Assembly (NCBI GenBank): GCA_902587165.1
Contig: CACIKF010000009.1
Span: forward strand, 1-51,763
DNA length: 51,763 bases
Direction: 5' to 3'
Origin: Puniceicoccaceae bacterium
GTDB taxonomy: Bacteria; Verrucomicrobiota; Verrucomicrobiia; Opitutales; Coraliomargaritaceae
Both the position numbers and the translations under genes were made by a program. Below, piece after piece: positions 35,356 through 44,716 of this stretch. The notes beneath the pieces were generated by a model. That model was not told where the DNA came from. It saw only the letters and a list, made by a program, of their open reading frames with translations, and did not search any database. Position 1 is the first letter of the stretch. Each line of letters begins with the position of its first letter.

Positions 35356-37116
35356 GTGTCCGAACCACATAACAAAGAAGAGTTAATACTCGAAGGCATC
35401 GCAGCGTCTCCAGGCGTCGCGCATGGGCGTGCCGTGGTTTACCTGCAAAAGCAGTTGGATGTTCCCTGTTTTGACATTAAGGAGGATCAAGTCGACGCTG
35501 AGCTCGAGCGTTTCGATAAAGCTATTCTAGAGACGCGGGCAGAGATTGTAGACGTGCGTGAAAAAATAGCACAGAGCCTAGGCGAGGGCGAAGCTGGTAT
35601 TTTTGATGCCCATTTGCTCGTCCTAGAGGATAATGCTCTACTCGAAGAGGTATCGGCGGAGCTGAAGACTTCGATGAAGAACATAGAGTTTTGCTATAAT
35701 AACGTCGCGCAGCGTTATATATCTTTTTTTCGTTCAATGGAGGACGAGTATCTCCGCGAGCGTGTCGCAGATATCGGCGATGTTTCTCGCCGCCTTTTAC
35801 ATAATCTGATTGGCATGCAGAAGGTGAATCTTGGCGATTTAGCTTCTGAGAGTATCATTGTCTCGGAAGATATTTCGCCTTCGGATGCGGCAGATCTTGA
35901 TCGTAACAAGCTACTTGGCTTTGTTACAGACTGCGGTGGTAAGACTAGCCACTCGGTCATTATGGCCCGTTCATTAAGAATACCCGCTGTGGTTGGTACC
36001 CACGATGGCACTAAGAAGATAGTCAGCGGTGATCATATCTTAGTCGATGGACACAAGGGGATTGTTGTCATCAATCCGACTGAAGATCGCCTTTTCATAT
36101 ATGGAAAGCTCGCAACTGAAAGGAAAAAGCGAGACGATACTTTTAACTCTTTTATTTCCGAGCCTGCTCGGACACTCGATGGAGTGTCAATCAGCCTAAT
36201 GGCTAATGTCGAAGGTGCACAGGAGATGGAGCAGGCCAACGCCATGCACGCGGAGGGTGTTGGGCTCTTCCGAACGGAAGGTATTTTCTTACGTCACCAT
36301 GGCTATCCTCCTGAGGAAGTGCAGTATGTGGAGTATCGCGCAGTGGTCGAAGCATCGGGTGACCATCCAGTAATTATTCGCACCCTTGACGTAGGTGGTG
36401 ACAAAACCATTGGCGACGAAAACGTAAAGGACGATAACTCCTTTATGGGTTTTCGCGCTATCCGCTTTTGCCTTGGTAACGAAGCTATTTTTAAAACTCA
36501 ACTTCGTGCCATATTACGTTCTAGCGCTCACGGTAATGTGAAGATCATGTATCCCATGATTAGCGGCATTATGGAACTACGTATGGCCAATAAAGTATTC
36601 GATGCGGTTAAACAAGAATTACGCGACGAGGGGCAAGTCTTTGACGAAGCCATCGAGGTCGGCGCAATGGTTGAAGTTCCCAGCGCGGCTGTGATTATTG
36701 ACCTACTCGCTGCAGAGACGGATTTTTTGAGTATTGGCACAAATGACTTAATCCAATACCTGATTGCCGTGGATCGTCTTAATGATCAAGTCGCGCACCT
36801 CTACGACCCCGCTCATCCAGCGGTGCTTCGCACTCTTAAAGCGATTATCGATGGGGGCAAAGCAGCCAATACACCCGTGAGTATTTGCGGAGAGATCGCG
36901 AGCGATCCAATTTTTGCGGGGCTTCTACTCGGTATGGGCGCAGATTCTATCAGCTTGACCTCAAGCCTTTTGCCAGAGGTCAAATATTTTATCCGCCACA
37001 TTAACAGTGCAGATGCGGAAAGACTTGTCGCCGAAGTCATGCAGCTAAGTGATTCGGCAGAAATCGTTCAAAAGCTCGAAGCCTTCCGGCAGGAGGCACT
37101 AGGTAAGCTGGCGTAG
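35356..37116 (+). CDS. ptsI: Phosphoenolpyruvate-protein phosphotransferase (PTS enzyme I)
   Basis: The 586-residue EI (GTG start) has the N-terminal LEGIAASPGVAHGRAVV, the phospho-His site GGKTSHSVIMARSL (H199), the PEP-binding barrel GVGLFRTEGIFL, RTLDVGGDK, GFRAIRFCL and MVEVPSAAV, and catalytic Cys C511 in VSICGEIASD. It moves phosphate from PEP to HPr in the cytoplasm. Neither ptsH nor any sugar permease is nearby. It may therefore serve a regulatory PTS, or HPr may be encoded elsewhere. The variant KTSH, where RTSH is usual, is a mild change. Confidence 0.95.
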   Translation: MSEPHNKEELILEGIAASPGVAHGRAVVYLQKQLDVPCFDIKEDQVDAELERFDKAILETRAEIVDVREKIAQSLGEGEAGIFDAHLLVLEDNALLEEVSAELKTSMKNIEFCYNNVAQRYISFFRSMEDEYLRERVADIGDVSRRLLHNLIGMQKVNLGDLASESIIVSEDISPSDAADLDRNKLLGFVTDCGGKTSHSVIMARSLRIPAVVGTHDGTKKIVSGDHILVDGHKGIVVINPTEDRLFIYGKLATERKKRDDTFNSFISEPARTLDGVSISLMANVEGAQEMEQANAMHAEGVGLFRTEGIFLRHHGYPPEEVQYVEYRAVVEASGDHPVIIRTLDVGGDKTIGDENVKDDNSFMGFRAIRFCLGNEAIFKTQLRAILRSSAHGNVKIMYPMISGIMELRMANKVFDAVKQELRDEGQVFDEAIEVGAMVEVPSAAVIIDLLAAETDFLSIGTNDLIQYLIAVDRLNDQVAHLYDPAHPAVLRTLKAIIDGGKAANTPVSICGEIASDPIFAGLLLGMGADSISLTSSLLPEVKYFIRHINSADAERLVAEVMQLSDSAEIVQKLEAFRQEALGKLA

Positions 37117-37128
37117 CTTGATTGTTAT

Positions 37129-37148
37129 AGCCATTAATCGGCTTTTTT
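37129..37148 (+). terminator. Weak rho-independent terminator after ptsI
   Basis: A 4-bp stem AGCC/GGCT with a 7-nt loop (37129-37143) runs into six T residues (37143-37148). The stem is short; the T-run and position 12 bases after the ptsI stop codon support it. Confidence 0.3.
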
Positions 37149-37191
37149 GTATGGCACTTGCTTCTGCTGCTGCATAAATGTGGACCTCAAG

Positions 37192-37854
37192 CTATTCGCT
37201 TATGCCTACCAGCGACTTGATCCAATCTTTAATCGGCTCGATTGCTTCGACCCCCTGTATCAAAACGATGTAGACGATGCCCATGTAGAGCAGCACCGCG
37301 CAGCATCCAAGCGTGAAAGCACCGATGGCCAGCAAGCCATCTTCTTCGGATAAACCGACGCCAATCATAAAAATTACCATTGCAGGGAAGGTGTTGGTCA
37401 AAGGAATCGGTAGCATCATTAGGCAGGCCATAATCAACACTACAAGGGCTAGGCTTGCTTGTCCTGTCCGCCCGCGAATCCACTTTTGGCGGGGACGGAT
37501 GTACCGTTCTATTTTGCTTAGAAATCTTGAAGCAGAACCAATCATTTTGTCAGCCAGCTTTGGATTGATCCGAATGGTTCCGATCTTTTGTGGCAGCCAA
37601 ACGGCCCTTCGCCCACGAATCATTTGTAAAGCAATTAAAGCCATCACAAGGCCAAAAGGTGTGCTGTAAGCTGGTGCTGGCACAGGAAGGGCACTTGGTA
37701 GCGAGAGCACAATAAGCAGCAAGCCAAAGCCCTTTTCGCCGACCGCTCGGGCGACCTCGCTGATGGAGATGCCATTTTCGTCATCAGCCTTCAAGAGCTC
37801 TTGCAGAGTCTTTCCTAGGGATAGGTGATGCGATGCGTCTTCGGAGGATTGCAT
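37192..37854 (-). CDS. ExoD-family membrane protein
   Basis: The 220-residue protein has about four hydrophobic helices in the C-terminal two thirds. It has the ExoD signatures EKGFGLLLIVLSLPSALPVP, QMIRGRRAVWLP and PIPLTNTFPAMVIFMIGVGL. ExoD was first linked to exopolysaccharide production in rhizobia; its molecular role is unknown. It is divergent from nadD with a 66-bp gap and convergent with ptsI. Confidence 0.88.
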   Translation of the reverse strand: MQSSEDASHHLSLGKTLQELLKADDENGISISEVARAVGEKGFGLLLIVLSLPSALPVPAPAYSTPFGLVMALIALQMIRGRRAVWLPQKIGTIRINPKLADKMIGSASRFLSKIERYIRPRQKWIRGRTGQASLALVVLIMACLMMLPIPLTNTFPAMVIFMIGVGLSEEDGLLAIGAFTLGCCAVLLYMGIVYIVLIQGVEAIEPIKDWIKSLVGISE

Positions 37855-37920
37855 GAACTTAGGATGTTAAATAGAAGTCTTGCTCTCAACCCTAAAGCGG
37901 AGTCGTTTATTTGCTGCAAC

Positions 37921-38529
37921 ATGAAAGCATCACTCGATATTAAGAAACAAAGATCAATCGCCCTTTACGGCGGTAGCTTTGATCCTGTGCACGGAGCACA
38001 TTTAGAGGTCGCTTGGACTGCACTAGAAAATTGTGATCTAGATAAGGTCATTTTTATCCCTACTGCTCAATCGCCACTCAAAAAAAACGCTGCTATGGCC
38101 GCAGATACAGATCGCGTCGAAATGCTTCGTCTTGCCACCGCAGAAGAGTCGCGCTTTGAAGTCGACACCTGTGAGTTAGAGCGCGGAGGCACCAGCTATA
38201 CAGTCGATACGGTTAAGGCTTACCAAACGGCGCATGAAGGATGTCGCCTACATTGGATCATTGGTGCCGATCAGTTTGAGCTTTTGTCCCAGTGGCGCCG
38301 CATTGAAGAGATCGCCTCGCTGGTCACCTTTATCGTACTCCGCCGTCCTGGTCACTCGATTGTTGAGTCCGCGGTCAAAGGGCTTCGTTTCGTCATAATC
38401 GATGCTCCCCTGATGCAGCACAGTTCGACCGAGATACGCGCATTGATTGCTGAAGGTTGCTCAACAGCGGACTTATTGCCTCCTGCAGTTGAGGCTTTCA
38501 TTTGCGCTCGAGAGCTCTATACCCGATAG
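37921..38529 (+). CDS. nadD: Nicotinate-nucleotide adenylyltransferase
   Basis: The 202-residue nucleotidyltransferase has ALYGGSFDPVHGAHLEVA (the GxFxPxHxxH motif), FIPTAQSPLKK, WIIGADQFELLSQW and the C-terminal HSSTEIRALI (ISSTxIR-type). It makes deamido-NAD in NAD synthesis. ATG 37921 is preferred to upstream in-frame codons. rsfS follows 18 bp later, the common nadD-rsfS pairing. Confidence 0.95.
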   Translation: MKASLDIKKQRSIALYGGSFDPVHGAHLEVAWTALENCDLDKVIFIPTAQSPLKKNAAMAADTDRVEMLRLATAEESRFEVDTCELERGGTSYTVDTVKAYQTAHEGCRLHWIIGADQFELLSQWRRIEEIASLVTFIVLRRPGHSIVESAVKGLRFVIIDAPLMQHSSTEIRALIAEGCSTADLLPPAVEAFICARELYTR

Positions 38530-38547
38530 CCATTCTTAGTGACTACT

Positions 38548-38913
38548 ATGACCAAAGAAACAAGTAAATTGGAAAGCTGCACACTCGGGGAGATCCGCTG
38601 TGCCATTGCCGCAATCGAAGATAAGAAGGGCGAAGCAATCCGCGTGCTTGATGTGCGCGGCAAGTCCTCGATCACCGACTATATTGTCCTTGCCACGGGC
38701 ACCTCGGATCCTCATGTCAAGGCGCTCAAAATTGGGCTCGACCAGGCACTCAAAGAGGCCGATGTGCAGTTGATAGGACAAGATCGTAGCCTCGGTAGTG
38801 GTTGGCTAGTCGTCGATGCCTTCGATTTCATGATCCATTTACAGACGTCTGAGATGCGCGATTTTTACCGCCTCGATCAACTCTGGAAAGATGCTGAAGA
38901 GGTTACCTTTTAG
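38548..38913 (+). CDS. rsfS: Ribosomal silencing factor RsfS (YbeB family)
   Basis: The 121-residue product has [49 protein letters not shown] and FYRLDQLW, the RsfS core. It binds ribosomal protein L14 and blocks 30S-50S joining in starvation. ATG 38548 is likely; a GTG three codons upstream also fits. It is eight bp before the M48 peptidase. Confidence 0.94.
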   Translation: MTKETSKLESCTLGEIRCAIAAIEDKKGEAIRVLDVRGKSSITDYIVLATGTSDPHVKALKIGLDQALKEADVQLIGQDRSLGSGWLVVDAFDFMIHLQTSEMRDFYRLDQLWKDAEEVTF

Positions 38914-38921
38914 TCGGAACT

Positions 38922-40172
38922 ATGAATACCTTGTTGCTTGTTTTTATTCTACTGCTCGTCCTTAAGCTCAGCACGAGTATCGTGCTCGATTTGCTCAATC
39001 TTCGCTATACGCAAGCTCGAGCTGGCGAGGTGCCAGATAGCTTTCGTAGCTTTATTGATTTGCCGACTTATCAGAAATCGGTCGAATACACCGTGGCTAA
39101 AACACGCTTTGGTATTGTCAGCGATCTTTACGATGCGGCTGTGCTTGTATTGGTGCTTTTACTTGGCGTTTTGCCATGCTTCTTCGAACTCTTCACTGCT
39201 TGGTTCGGCTTTGGTGTTTGGGGTCAAGCCCTGGTGCTCTTTCTGATCGGTTTGCTGCTCAGCTTACCTTCGATTCCTTTTGACTGGTGGGGGACTTTCA
39301 AACTTGAAGAACGTTTTGGATTTAACAAAAGCACAAAGAAGTTATGGGTCATTGATAAATTCAAAAGCACGATTATCGGCTTTGTTATCGGTTACCCTTT
39401 ATTGGTGTTACTTATCTTTTTGGTCGGCGCGGCAGGTCCGCTCTGGTGGGTCTGGGGATTCGCGGTATTCTTCATATTCCAGCTCGTGATGGTAGTGGCC
39501 TATCCGATGTTTATCATGCCGCTATTCAATAAACTGGAACCGATGGAGGAGGGTGAGCTGAAGACGCGCCTTTTCGCTTTGGCCGATCGCACTGGTTTCC
39601 AAGCGCAGACCATCCTTGTGATGGACGGTAGCAAACGCTCGGGCCATTCCAACGCCTTCTTTTCTGGCTTTGGTCGCTTCCGTCGTATCGTATTATTCGA
39701 TACACTGATTGAGCAAATGGAAGCCGATGAACTGGAGGCTGTGCTCGCGCATGAGATCGGGCACTATAAGCTTGGTCACATCCCAAAAATGATGGCGATG
39801 GGCTCGCTCTCATCCCTCGGCATGTTTGCGGTGCTCGGTTGGTTGGCCAACGCAGGCTGGTTTGTGGAAGCCTTTCATTTCAACGCGATGGCGGATGGGC
39901 AGATCGTGCCGGTCTTGTTACTCTTTTTGCTGCTCAGTGGGCTCATCACTTTTTGGTTATCGCCTTTGACGAGTCACTTATCCCGGAAACATGAGTATGA
40001 AGCCGACGCTTTTGCGCGTGATACAATGAGTACATATACACCTCTTTCACAGGCTTTGCGAAAGCTCCACAAAGAGAACTTAAGCAATTTGACGCCGCAT
40101 CCTGTTTATAGCAGTTTCCATTATTCACACCCTACGCTTCTTGAGCGTGAAGCATCATTGTGTTCGGAATAG
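38922..40172 (+). CDS. M48-family CAAX-type endopeptidase (Ste24-like)
   Basis: The 416-residue integral membrane metalloprotease has about seven hydrophobic segments and the zinc motif [12 protein letters not shown] (H277, E278, H281). The N-terminal [16 protein letters not shown]...YQKSVEYT and the C-terminal [12 protein letters not shown] (third zinc ligand Glu) are typical of Ste24/CAAX protease 1. In bacteria these are thought to act on membrane or envelope proteins; substrates are unknown. Its start is eight bp after rsfS. Confidence 0.92.
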   Translation: MNTLLLVFILLLVLKLSTSIVLDLLNLRYTQARAGEVPDSFRSFIDLPTYQKSVEYTVAKTRFGIVSDLYDAAVLVLVLLLGVLPCFFELFTAWFGFGVWGQALVLFLIGLLLSLPSIPFDWWGTFKLEERFGFNKSTKKLWVIDKFKSTIIGFVIGYPLLVLLIFLVGAAGPLWWVWGFAVFFIFQLVMVVAYPMFIMPLFNKLEPMEEGELKTRLFALADRTGFQAQTILVMDGSKRSGHSNAFFSGFGRFRRIVLFDTLIEQMEADELEAVLAHEIGHYKLGHIPKMMAMGSLSSLGMFAVLGWLANAGWFVEAFHFNAMADGQIVPVLLLFLLLSGLITFWLSPLTSHLSRKHEYEADAFARDTMSTYTPLSQALRKLHKENLSNLTPHPVYSSFHYSHPTLLEREASLCSE

Positions 40173-40196
40173 CTGTCTGCTTCAAACTTGTATACT

Positions 40197-41120
40197 ATGC
40201 GACGGTTTCTTCGTATTATATTTTTCTGCGTTATTCCTCTTCAAATACTTTCCATCCTCTTGGGTGAAGAATTGCGCATCGCGACCTATAATTTAGATAA
40301 TTACCTAGTCGCAGATCGCTATGTGGATGGGAGATGGCGACCGTCTTATCCTAAGCCAGAGAGTGAGAAGACAATTATACGCCAGATTATTAAAGAGGTG
40401 TCACCAGATGTGCTCGTTCTCCAAGAAATGGGTTCGGTTGCTTTTCTTGAGGAGTTACGTGCAGACATGGCGAGTGAGGGCACTCATTATGACCATTTTG
40501 TGCACATGGAGGGCGCAGATAAGAATCGTTACCTTGCGGTGCTTTCAAAACGTGCGCCCAATGCTGTGCTCAAACACAAGGATCTAAATTTTAAGTATTT
40601 TGAAGGACGTGAAGTGGTCAAAAGGGGAATGTTAGAGATGACTTTTGAACTGACCTGCGGGTCGAAGTTTCAGCTGTTTGCTTTGCATCTTAAAAGTCGT
40701 TACACAGATAAAAAAGAGGATCTGCAGTCTAGTTTGCGCCGTGTCCGTGAAGCCGAGGCTTGCCGAAATCGTATCGTAGAGCGCACGCATGATCAGGGCG
40801 CTGATAAGTATTTAATCGTGGGCGATTTTAACGATCACCCCTCCAGTTCGACTATGCGCCGTTTCTATCGCCGAGGAAACCTTGAGATTGGTGCATTAGT
40901 TCCCGCAGCCGATAGCCGCGGTGAGCGATGGACCTATTTCTACGAGAAGGAATCTCGCTACGAATCAGTCGACGGTTTTGTCGTATCATTTGCCTTTATG
41001 CCTAAAATTAAGGCGGGGCATGCTAAGATCGTTGATAAGCCGGGGACACTCGCAGGGAGTGATCATCGCATGGTTTATCTCGATTTGATTGAGTCAGTAG
41101 CAGTGCAGGGTGAAAAATGA
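40197..41120 (+). CDS. Secreted endonuclease/exonuclease/phosphatase (EEP) family protein
   Basis: The 307-residue product has a signal peptide (hydrophobic residues about 6-22, SILLGEE) and the EEP fold: RIATYNLDNYL (metal Asn), DVLVLQEMG (metal Glu), FALHLKSR, LIVGDFNDHPSS and the final GSDHRMVYLDL with the catalytic Asp-His. It is probably a periplasmic or extracellular nuclease or phosphodiesterase. ATG 40197 is used in place of the TTG at 40188. It converges with the SPOUT methyltransferase gene. Confidence 0.88.
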   Translation: MRRFLRIIFFCVIPLQILSILLGEELRIATYNLDNYLVADRYVDGRWRPSYPKPESEKTIIRQIIKEVSPDVLVLQEMGSVAFLEELRADMASEGTHYDHFVHMEGADKNRYLAVLSKRAPNAVLKHKDLNFKYFEGREVVKRGMLEMTFELTCGSKFQLFALHLKSRYTDKKEDLQSSLRRVREAEACRNRIVERTHDQGADKYLIVGDFNDHPSSSTMRRFYRRGNLEIGALVPAADSRGERWTYFYEKESRYESVDGFVVSFAFMPKIKAGHAKIVDKPGTLAGSDHRMVYLDLIESVAVQGEK

Positions 41121-41163
41121 AATATTATGCAGGAGGGTGATTGTCCCAATCAATGCTTAGGTT

Positions 41164-41976
41164 TCAGTCTATTTTAGCTCGCTGCCTCCTAGCTTCATAT
41201 AAACAAACTGCTGCGGCGGCGGCAACGTTGAGCGAGTCCGCCTGTCCCGCCATCGGGATACGGATTTTGTGAGTCGCTTTTTCTAACCAGTAGTCACTTA
41301 GGCCATCGCTTTCGCTACCCATATAGAGGGCAAGACCTTGCTTATAGTCTACTTCCCAGTGTAGCTTTTTGCTGCCTGGAGTTGTCGCGCAGCCGACGAT
41401 GTTTTTTACGTCTAGCCAATTGGTCAGCGTGTCGCGGTCAGTCGAAACAATAGGCAGAGCAAAGAGTAGGCCCTGCGAAGAACGGATTGCATTTGGGTTA
41501 TACAAATCGAGCACACAATCGACCAGTATGACCGCATCCACACCTGCGCCATCTGCGCTACGTAGAATCGCACCCAAATTACCGGGCTTTTCAATCCCTT
41601 CGAGCACGAGTAATAGTGGCTTCTCGTCCAGTAATAAGTCGGCGAGCACGTTACCTTGTTGCATTGCAATCGCGATCAATCCATCGGGCCCTTCTCTGTG
41701 GGAAGCTTTCGTAAATGCGTCTGGGCTCATTCCAATCACTTGGAACTTAGCTGCATCTTTATGTTCAGCAATAAATGTCGCGTGCAAGTCGCTCGGAAAA
41801 AAATCACTACAATAGTAAAGATGTGTGATCTCCAAGCCCGCAGTTAGGGCATGACCAATTTCACGCAGCCCCTCTATGAGGTAGCGTGATTGACGTTCAC
41901 GGTATTTGCGCTCGCGTAGCTTGACTAGATTCTTAACCTGATCGTTTTGTCGACTTTGTATGTAAAGTTCTTCCAT
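41164..41976 (-). CDS. TrmH/SpoU (SPOUT) family RNA 2'-O-methyltransferase
   Basis: The 270-residue product has an N-terminal substrate-binding domain (VKNLVKLRERKYRERQSRYL, VEGLRE-like IEGLREI). It also has the knotted SPOUT domain with EKPGNLGAILRSADGAG, NPNAIRSSQG, ALYMGSESDGLS and IPMAGQADSLNVAAAAAV (motifs 1-3). It likely methylates a ribose in rRNA or tRNA. The frame is open to 42033, but that would overlap the divergent methyltransferase start; ATG 41976 fits the family length. Confidence 0.9.
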   Translation of the reverse strand: MEELYIQSRQNDQVKNLVKLRERKYRERQSRYLIEGLREIGHALTAGLEITHLYYCSDFFPSDLHATFIAEHKDAAKFQVIGMSPDAFTKASHREGPDGLIAIAMQQGNVLADLLLDEKPLLLVLEGIEKPGNLGAILRSADGAGVDAVILVDCVLDLYNPNAIRSSQGLLFALPIVSTDRDTLTNWLDVKNIVGCATTPGSKKLHWEVDYKQGLALYMGSESDGLSDYWLEKATHKIRIPMAGQADSLNVAAAAAVCLYEARRQRAKID

Positions 41977-42031
41977 AAGATGGGGGCTTTGCGATTTTAG
42001 AATTGCAACAGACCCCAGCATACGGGAGGGC

Positions 42032-43261
42032 ATGGGGATGCAAGTGCCAAAAAATTTCGTAGCGGAGCCTTTTGAATATCATCGTGAGCTTGAATTCACT
42101 ATTGATAGTCTAACTAACCTTGGGATGGGAGTTGGCCGGGTGGACGGTTGGGTCGTCATGGTGCCCTTTGTTATTCCTGGTGAGCGCGTCAAAGCTCGCA
42201 TTTTTCGTAACTTTCAAAATTACTCCGACGCCGACTTAGTCGAAGTCCTCGAAGCTTCGCCTGATCGGATCGAGCCGAAATGCCCGCTCTATTCACGATG
42301 CGGTGGTTGCCAGTATCAGCACATTCGCTACGAGCGACAGCTCAAAGAGAAGACACAGCACGTTGAAGAGCTCATGCAAAAGCTCGGTGATATCGACTTC
42401 CCAGTGGCACTCTCACACGGCTCACCGCAGGTCTATAATTACCGCTCAAAGATCACGCCGCACTACAATCGCCCTGATCGAGAAGGTTCGCAGCCAATTG
42501 GGTTTTTGCAATACGGTCGTCGCAATCAGATCATCGACGTCGAACATTGTCCCATCGCAACGGATGCGATTAATGCAGCTTTACCTGGTGCCCGCGAAGA
42601 AGCCCGTCGTTCTGGTGGTAAAAAGCGCCGTCAAAGGGGCGGCACACTGCTCATGCGGCACGTGCTTGAAGGTGTGGTCAAAGACCCGCAAGACATCGTC
42701 TCGGAGCGGGTGGGCGAGGTCACTTTCCAATTTAAAGCGGGCGAGTTTTTCCAGAATAATCCCTTCATTCTGCCCGACCTCGTTGAGCACGTCGCGAAAG
42801 AGGCCTCCGCAGAAGGTGCTCGTTACCTCGTGGATGCATACTGTGGTGTGGGGCTCTTCGCACTCTCCACGGCAAAATCTTTTGAACAAGTAGCCGGGAT
42901 TGAAATTAGCGAGCCCGCAGTACGCTGGGCACAGGCCAATTGTAAGATCAGCGGTATCAAGAATACCCGCTTTGTTATAGGTAAGGCTGAGGCCATCTTC
43001 AATGGACTCAAATTCCCCTCAGAGGCTACCGCTATGGTCATCGATCCCCCAAGGAAGGGCTGCGACGAGAGCTTCCGCCAACAGTTGCTTCAATATCGTC
43101 CACAACGCCTCGTCTATGTTTCCTGCGATCCAGCTACTCAAGCGCGCGATCTCAAAGATTTCATTGAAGGTGGTTATAAAATCACCAAAGTGCAGCCTTT
43201 TGACCTTTTCCCGCATACCCGCCACATTGAGAACGTCGTTTCGTTGAGTTTGGAGGACTAA
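42032..43261 (+). CDS. 23S rRNA (uracil-5-)-methyltransferase, RumA/RlmD type
   Basis: The 409-residue class I methyltransferase has an N-terminal TRAM domain (residues about 17-80), the Fe-S motif KCPLYSRCGGCQYQHI, FKAGEFFQNNP, the SAM loop DAYCGVGLFAL, VIDPPRKGC and VYVSCDPATQARDL (nucleophile Cys). It methylates uridine at C5 in 23S rRNA; which site cannot be told by eye. A strong GGGAGG lies just upstream; spacing favours ATG 42038 as much as 42032. It is divergent from the SPOUT gene by 55 bp. Confidence 0.92.
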   Translation: MGMQVPKNFVAEPFEYHRELEFTIDSLTNLGMGVGRVDGWVVMVPFVIPGERVKARIFRNFQNYSDADLVEVLEASPDRIEPKCPLYSRCGGCQYQHIRYERQLKEKTQHVEELMQKLGDIDFPVALSHGSPQVYNYRSKITPHYNRPDREGSQPIGFLQYGRRNQIIDVEHCPIATDAINAALPGAREEARRSGGKKRRQRGGTLLMRHVLEGVVKDPQDIVSERVGEVTFQFKAGEFFQNNPFILPDLVEHVAKEASAEGARYLVDAYCGVGLFALSTAKSFEQVAGIEISEPAVRWAQANCKISGIKNTRFVIGKAEAIFNGLKFPSEATAMVIDPPRKGCDESFRQQLLQYRPQRLVYVSCDPATQARDLKDFIEGGYKITKVQPFDLFPHTRHIENVVSLSLED

Positions 43262-43407
43262 TCTAAGCTAGCACATTCGTCGATTCCGTGCCACATCCTA
43301 CGCGTTTCTAAGTATGAGCAGGACTGAATAACTCCCAAAAAAGGGTTGACGAGATCACTTCTGGAGCCATTTTCACGCCTCTTTTCTAATTAACAACTAC
43401 TGCATTT

Positions 43408-43608
43408 ATGTCACTTGAAGTAAAAGTCCGCAAAGGCGAGCCCATGGAACGTGCGCTTCGCCGTCTAAAGAAGCGCCTCGACCGCGAGGGTGTCATTCGT
43501 GATGTGCGCGCAAAGCGCTACTTCGTCAAGCCTGCACAGGCTAAGCGCCGCAAGAAGAAGGAATTGGACTTCAACAACATGCTTCGCGTCCGTTACTCGA
43601 ACATGTAG
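43408..43608 (+). CDS. rpsU: 30S ribosomal protein S21
   Basis: The 66-residue basic protein has the S21 features EVKVRKGEPMERALRRLKKR and FVKPAQAKRRKKKE. It is a late-assembling small-subunit protein near the anti-Shine-Dalgarno region. The gene is single, with a possible TTGACG -35 element at 43346 and a clear terminator at 43652. No Shine-Dalgarno sequence is evident upstream of its ATG. Confidence 0.96.
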   Translation: MSLEVKVRKGEPMERALRRLKKRLDREGVIRDVRAKRYFVKPAQAKRRKKKELDFNNMLRVRYSNM

Positions 43609-43651
43609 TTTATTTTCTTAGTTGTCGGCCTGATGCGCTGGCTACTATAAG

Positions 43652-43685
43652 ATCCTGGCCTGTCTTGCACGCGTCGGGATTTTTT
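43652..43685 (+). terminator. Rho-independent terminator after rpsU
   Basis: An 8-bp stem ATCCTGGC (43652-43659) pairs with GTCGGGAT (43673-43680), allowing two G-U pairs, around a 13-nt loop. The stem runs into six T residues (43680-43685). It lies 43 bp after the rpsU stop codon. Confidence 0.6.
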
Positions 43686-43699
43686 GTATATTCATTCTA

Positions 43700-44653
43700 A
43701 TGTCAGACATTCTTGACCGTCTCTCGCTTTCTACTTGCTGGTGTTCTTCACGGCATGCGGATGGTTACGAAATGGTAGAAGAGATGGTCAATCTTGGATT
43801 TAAGCGCATCGAGTTGAGTCATGGAATACGCCTCTCGCTTGTGCCTGGAATACTTCAAGCGGTTGAGAAGGGCATCGTACAAATTTCTTCGGTTCACAAC
43901 TTCTGCCCCTTGCCAAATATTGTGCAACATGCTGCGCCAAATATTTTTCAACCTTCATCTAAAGATTCCCGTGAACTGACTCTTTGGTATAGTCATTCAA
44001 AACAGACGCTTGACTTTGCAGTTAAAGTTGGAGCCGACCGCATTGTCATGCATTCAGGGAGTGTGTCTTTCTTCTTTTTCGCGCCTGAAGTTCGATTAGA
44101 AAAGTGGATCGATGAGTCCGAGATATCTGCGCATGAATTATCAGGGAGTGATGCCTTTCTTAAGCGGCGTGATAAGGCCATGAAGACCATTCGCAAAGCA
44201 TCGGTGAATACCATTCAAAGGATTAAAGAAAACTACGAAAAACTTTTGCCTGAGGCAAAAGTGCGTGGTCTGAAGCTTTGCCTTGAAAACCGTGAAGGTA
44301 TGGAAGAGCTGCCGATCGACAGTGAATATGATGATTTTCTAGAAAGTCTCAGTGAACCCGAGCACATACTCTATTGGCACGATACTGGACATGCGCAGAT
44401 TAAGCACCAGCTCGGCTTACTCGATCACCGAGAGCACTTGGAAAAGATGGCACCACGACTGGGTGGCTTCCATTTACACGATGTTTCGGAAGCTGGACAC
44501 GACCATCAAATACCTGGAACCGGCACTATCGATTTCAAGATGATCGCGGATTTTGTCCGCCCGGAGCATACTTTGGTATTGGAGCTGAGTCCAAGGCTGA
44601 CTACTGAAGAAGTAATCGCTTCGCGCGATTATATATTAGGCGTGTTGGCTTGA
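43700..44653 (+). CDS. Sugar phosphate isomerase/epimerase-like TIM-barrel protein
   Basis: The 317-residue protein resembles the xylose isomerase-like TIM barrel (AP_endonuc_2). The metal-binding positions are readable as LCLENREGM (Glu), WHDTGHAQI (Asp/His), GGFHLHDVS (His) and LVLELSPRL (Glu). Members include epimerases, isomerases and AP endonucleases; this one cannot be assigned a substrate. It has a long central helix-rich insert (residues about 130-180). It stands alone after the rpsU terminator. Confidence 0.8.
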   Translation: MSDILDRLSLSTCWCSSRHADGYEMVEEMVNLGFKRIELSHGIRLSLVPGILQAVEKGIVQISSVHNFCPLPNIVQHAAPNIFQPSSKDSRELTLWYSHSKQTLDFAVKVGADRIVMHSGSVSFFFFAPEVRLEKWIDESEISAHELSGSDAFLKRRDKAMKTIRKASVNTIQRIKENYEKLLPEAKVRGLKLCLENREGMEELPIDSEYDDFLESLSEPEHILYWHDTGHAQIKHQLGLLDHREHLEKMAPRLGGFHLHDVSEAGHDHQIPGTGTIDFKMIADFVRPEHTLVLELSPRLTTEEVIASRDYILGVLA

Positions 44654-44716
44654 AGCACCGCTCTGGGGTCTGCCTGAACGTAGAGTATCACCTGTAAGCA
44701 TTGATTGGTATTTTGA

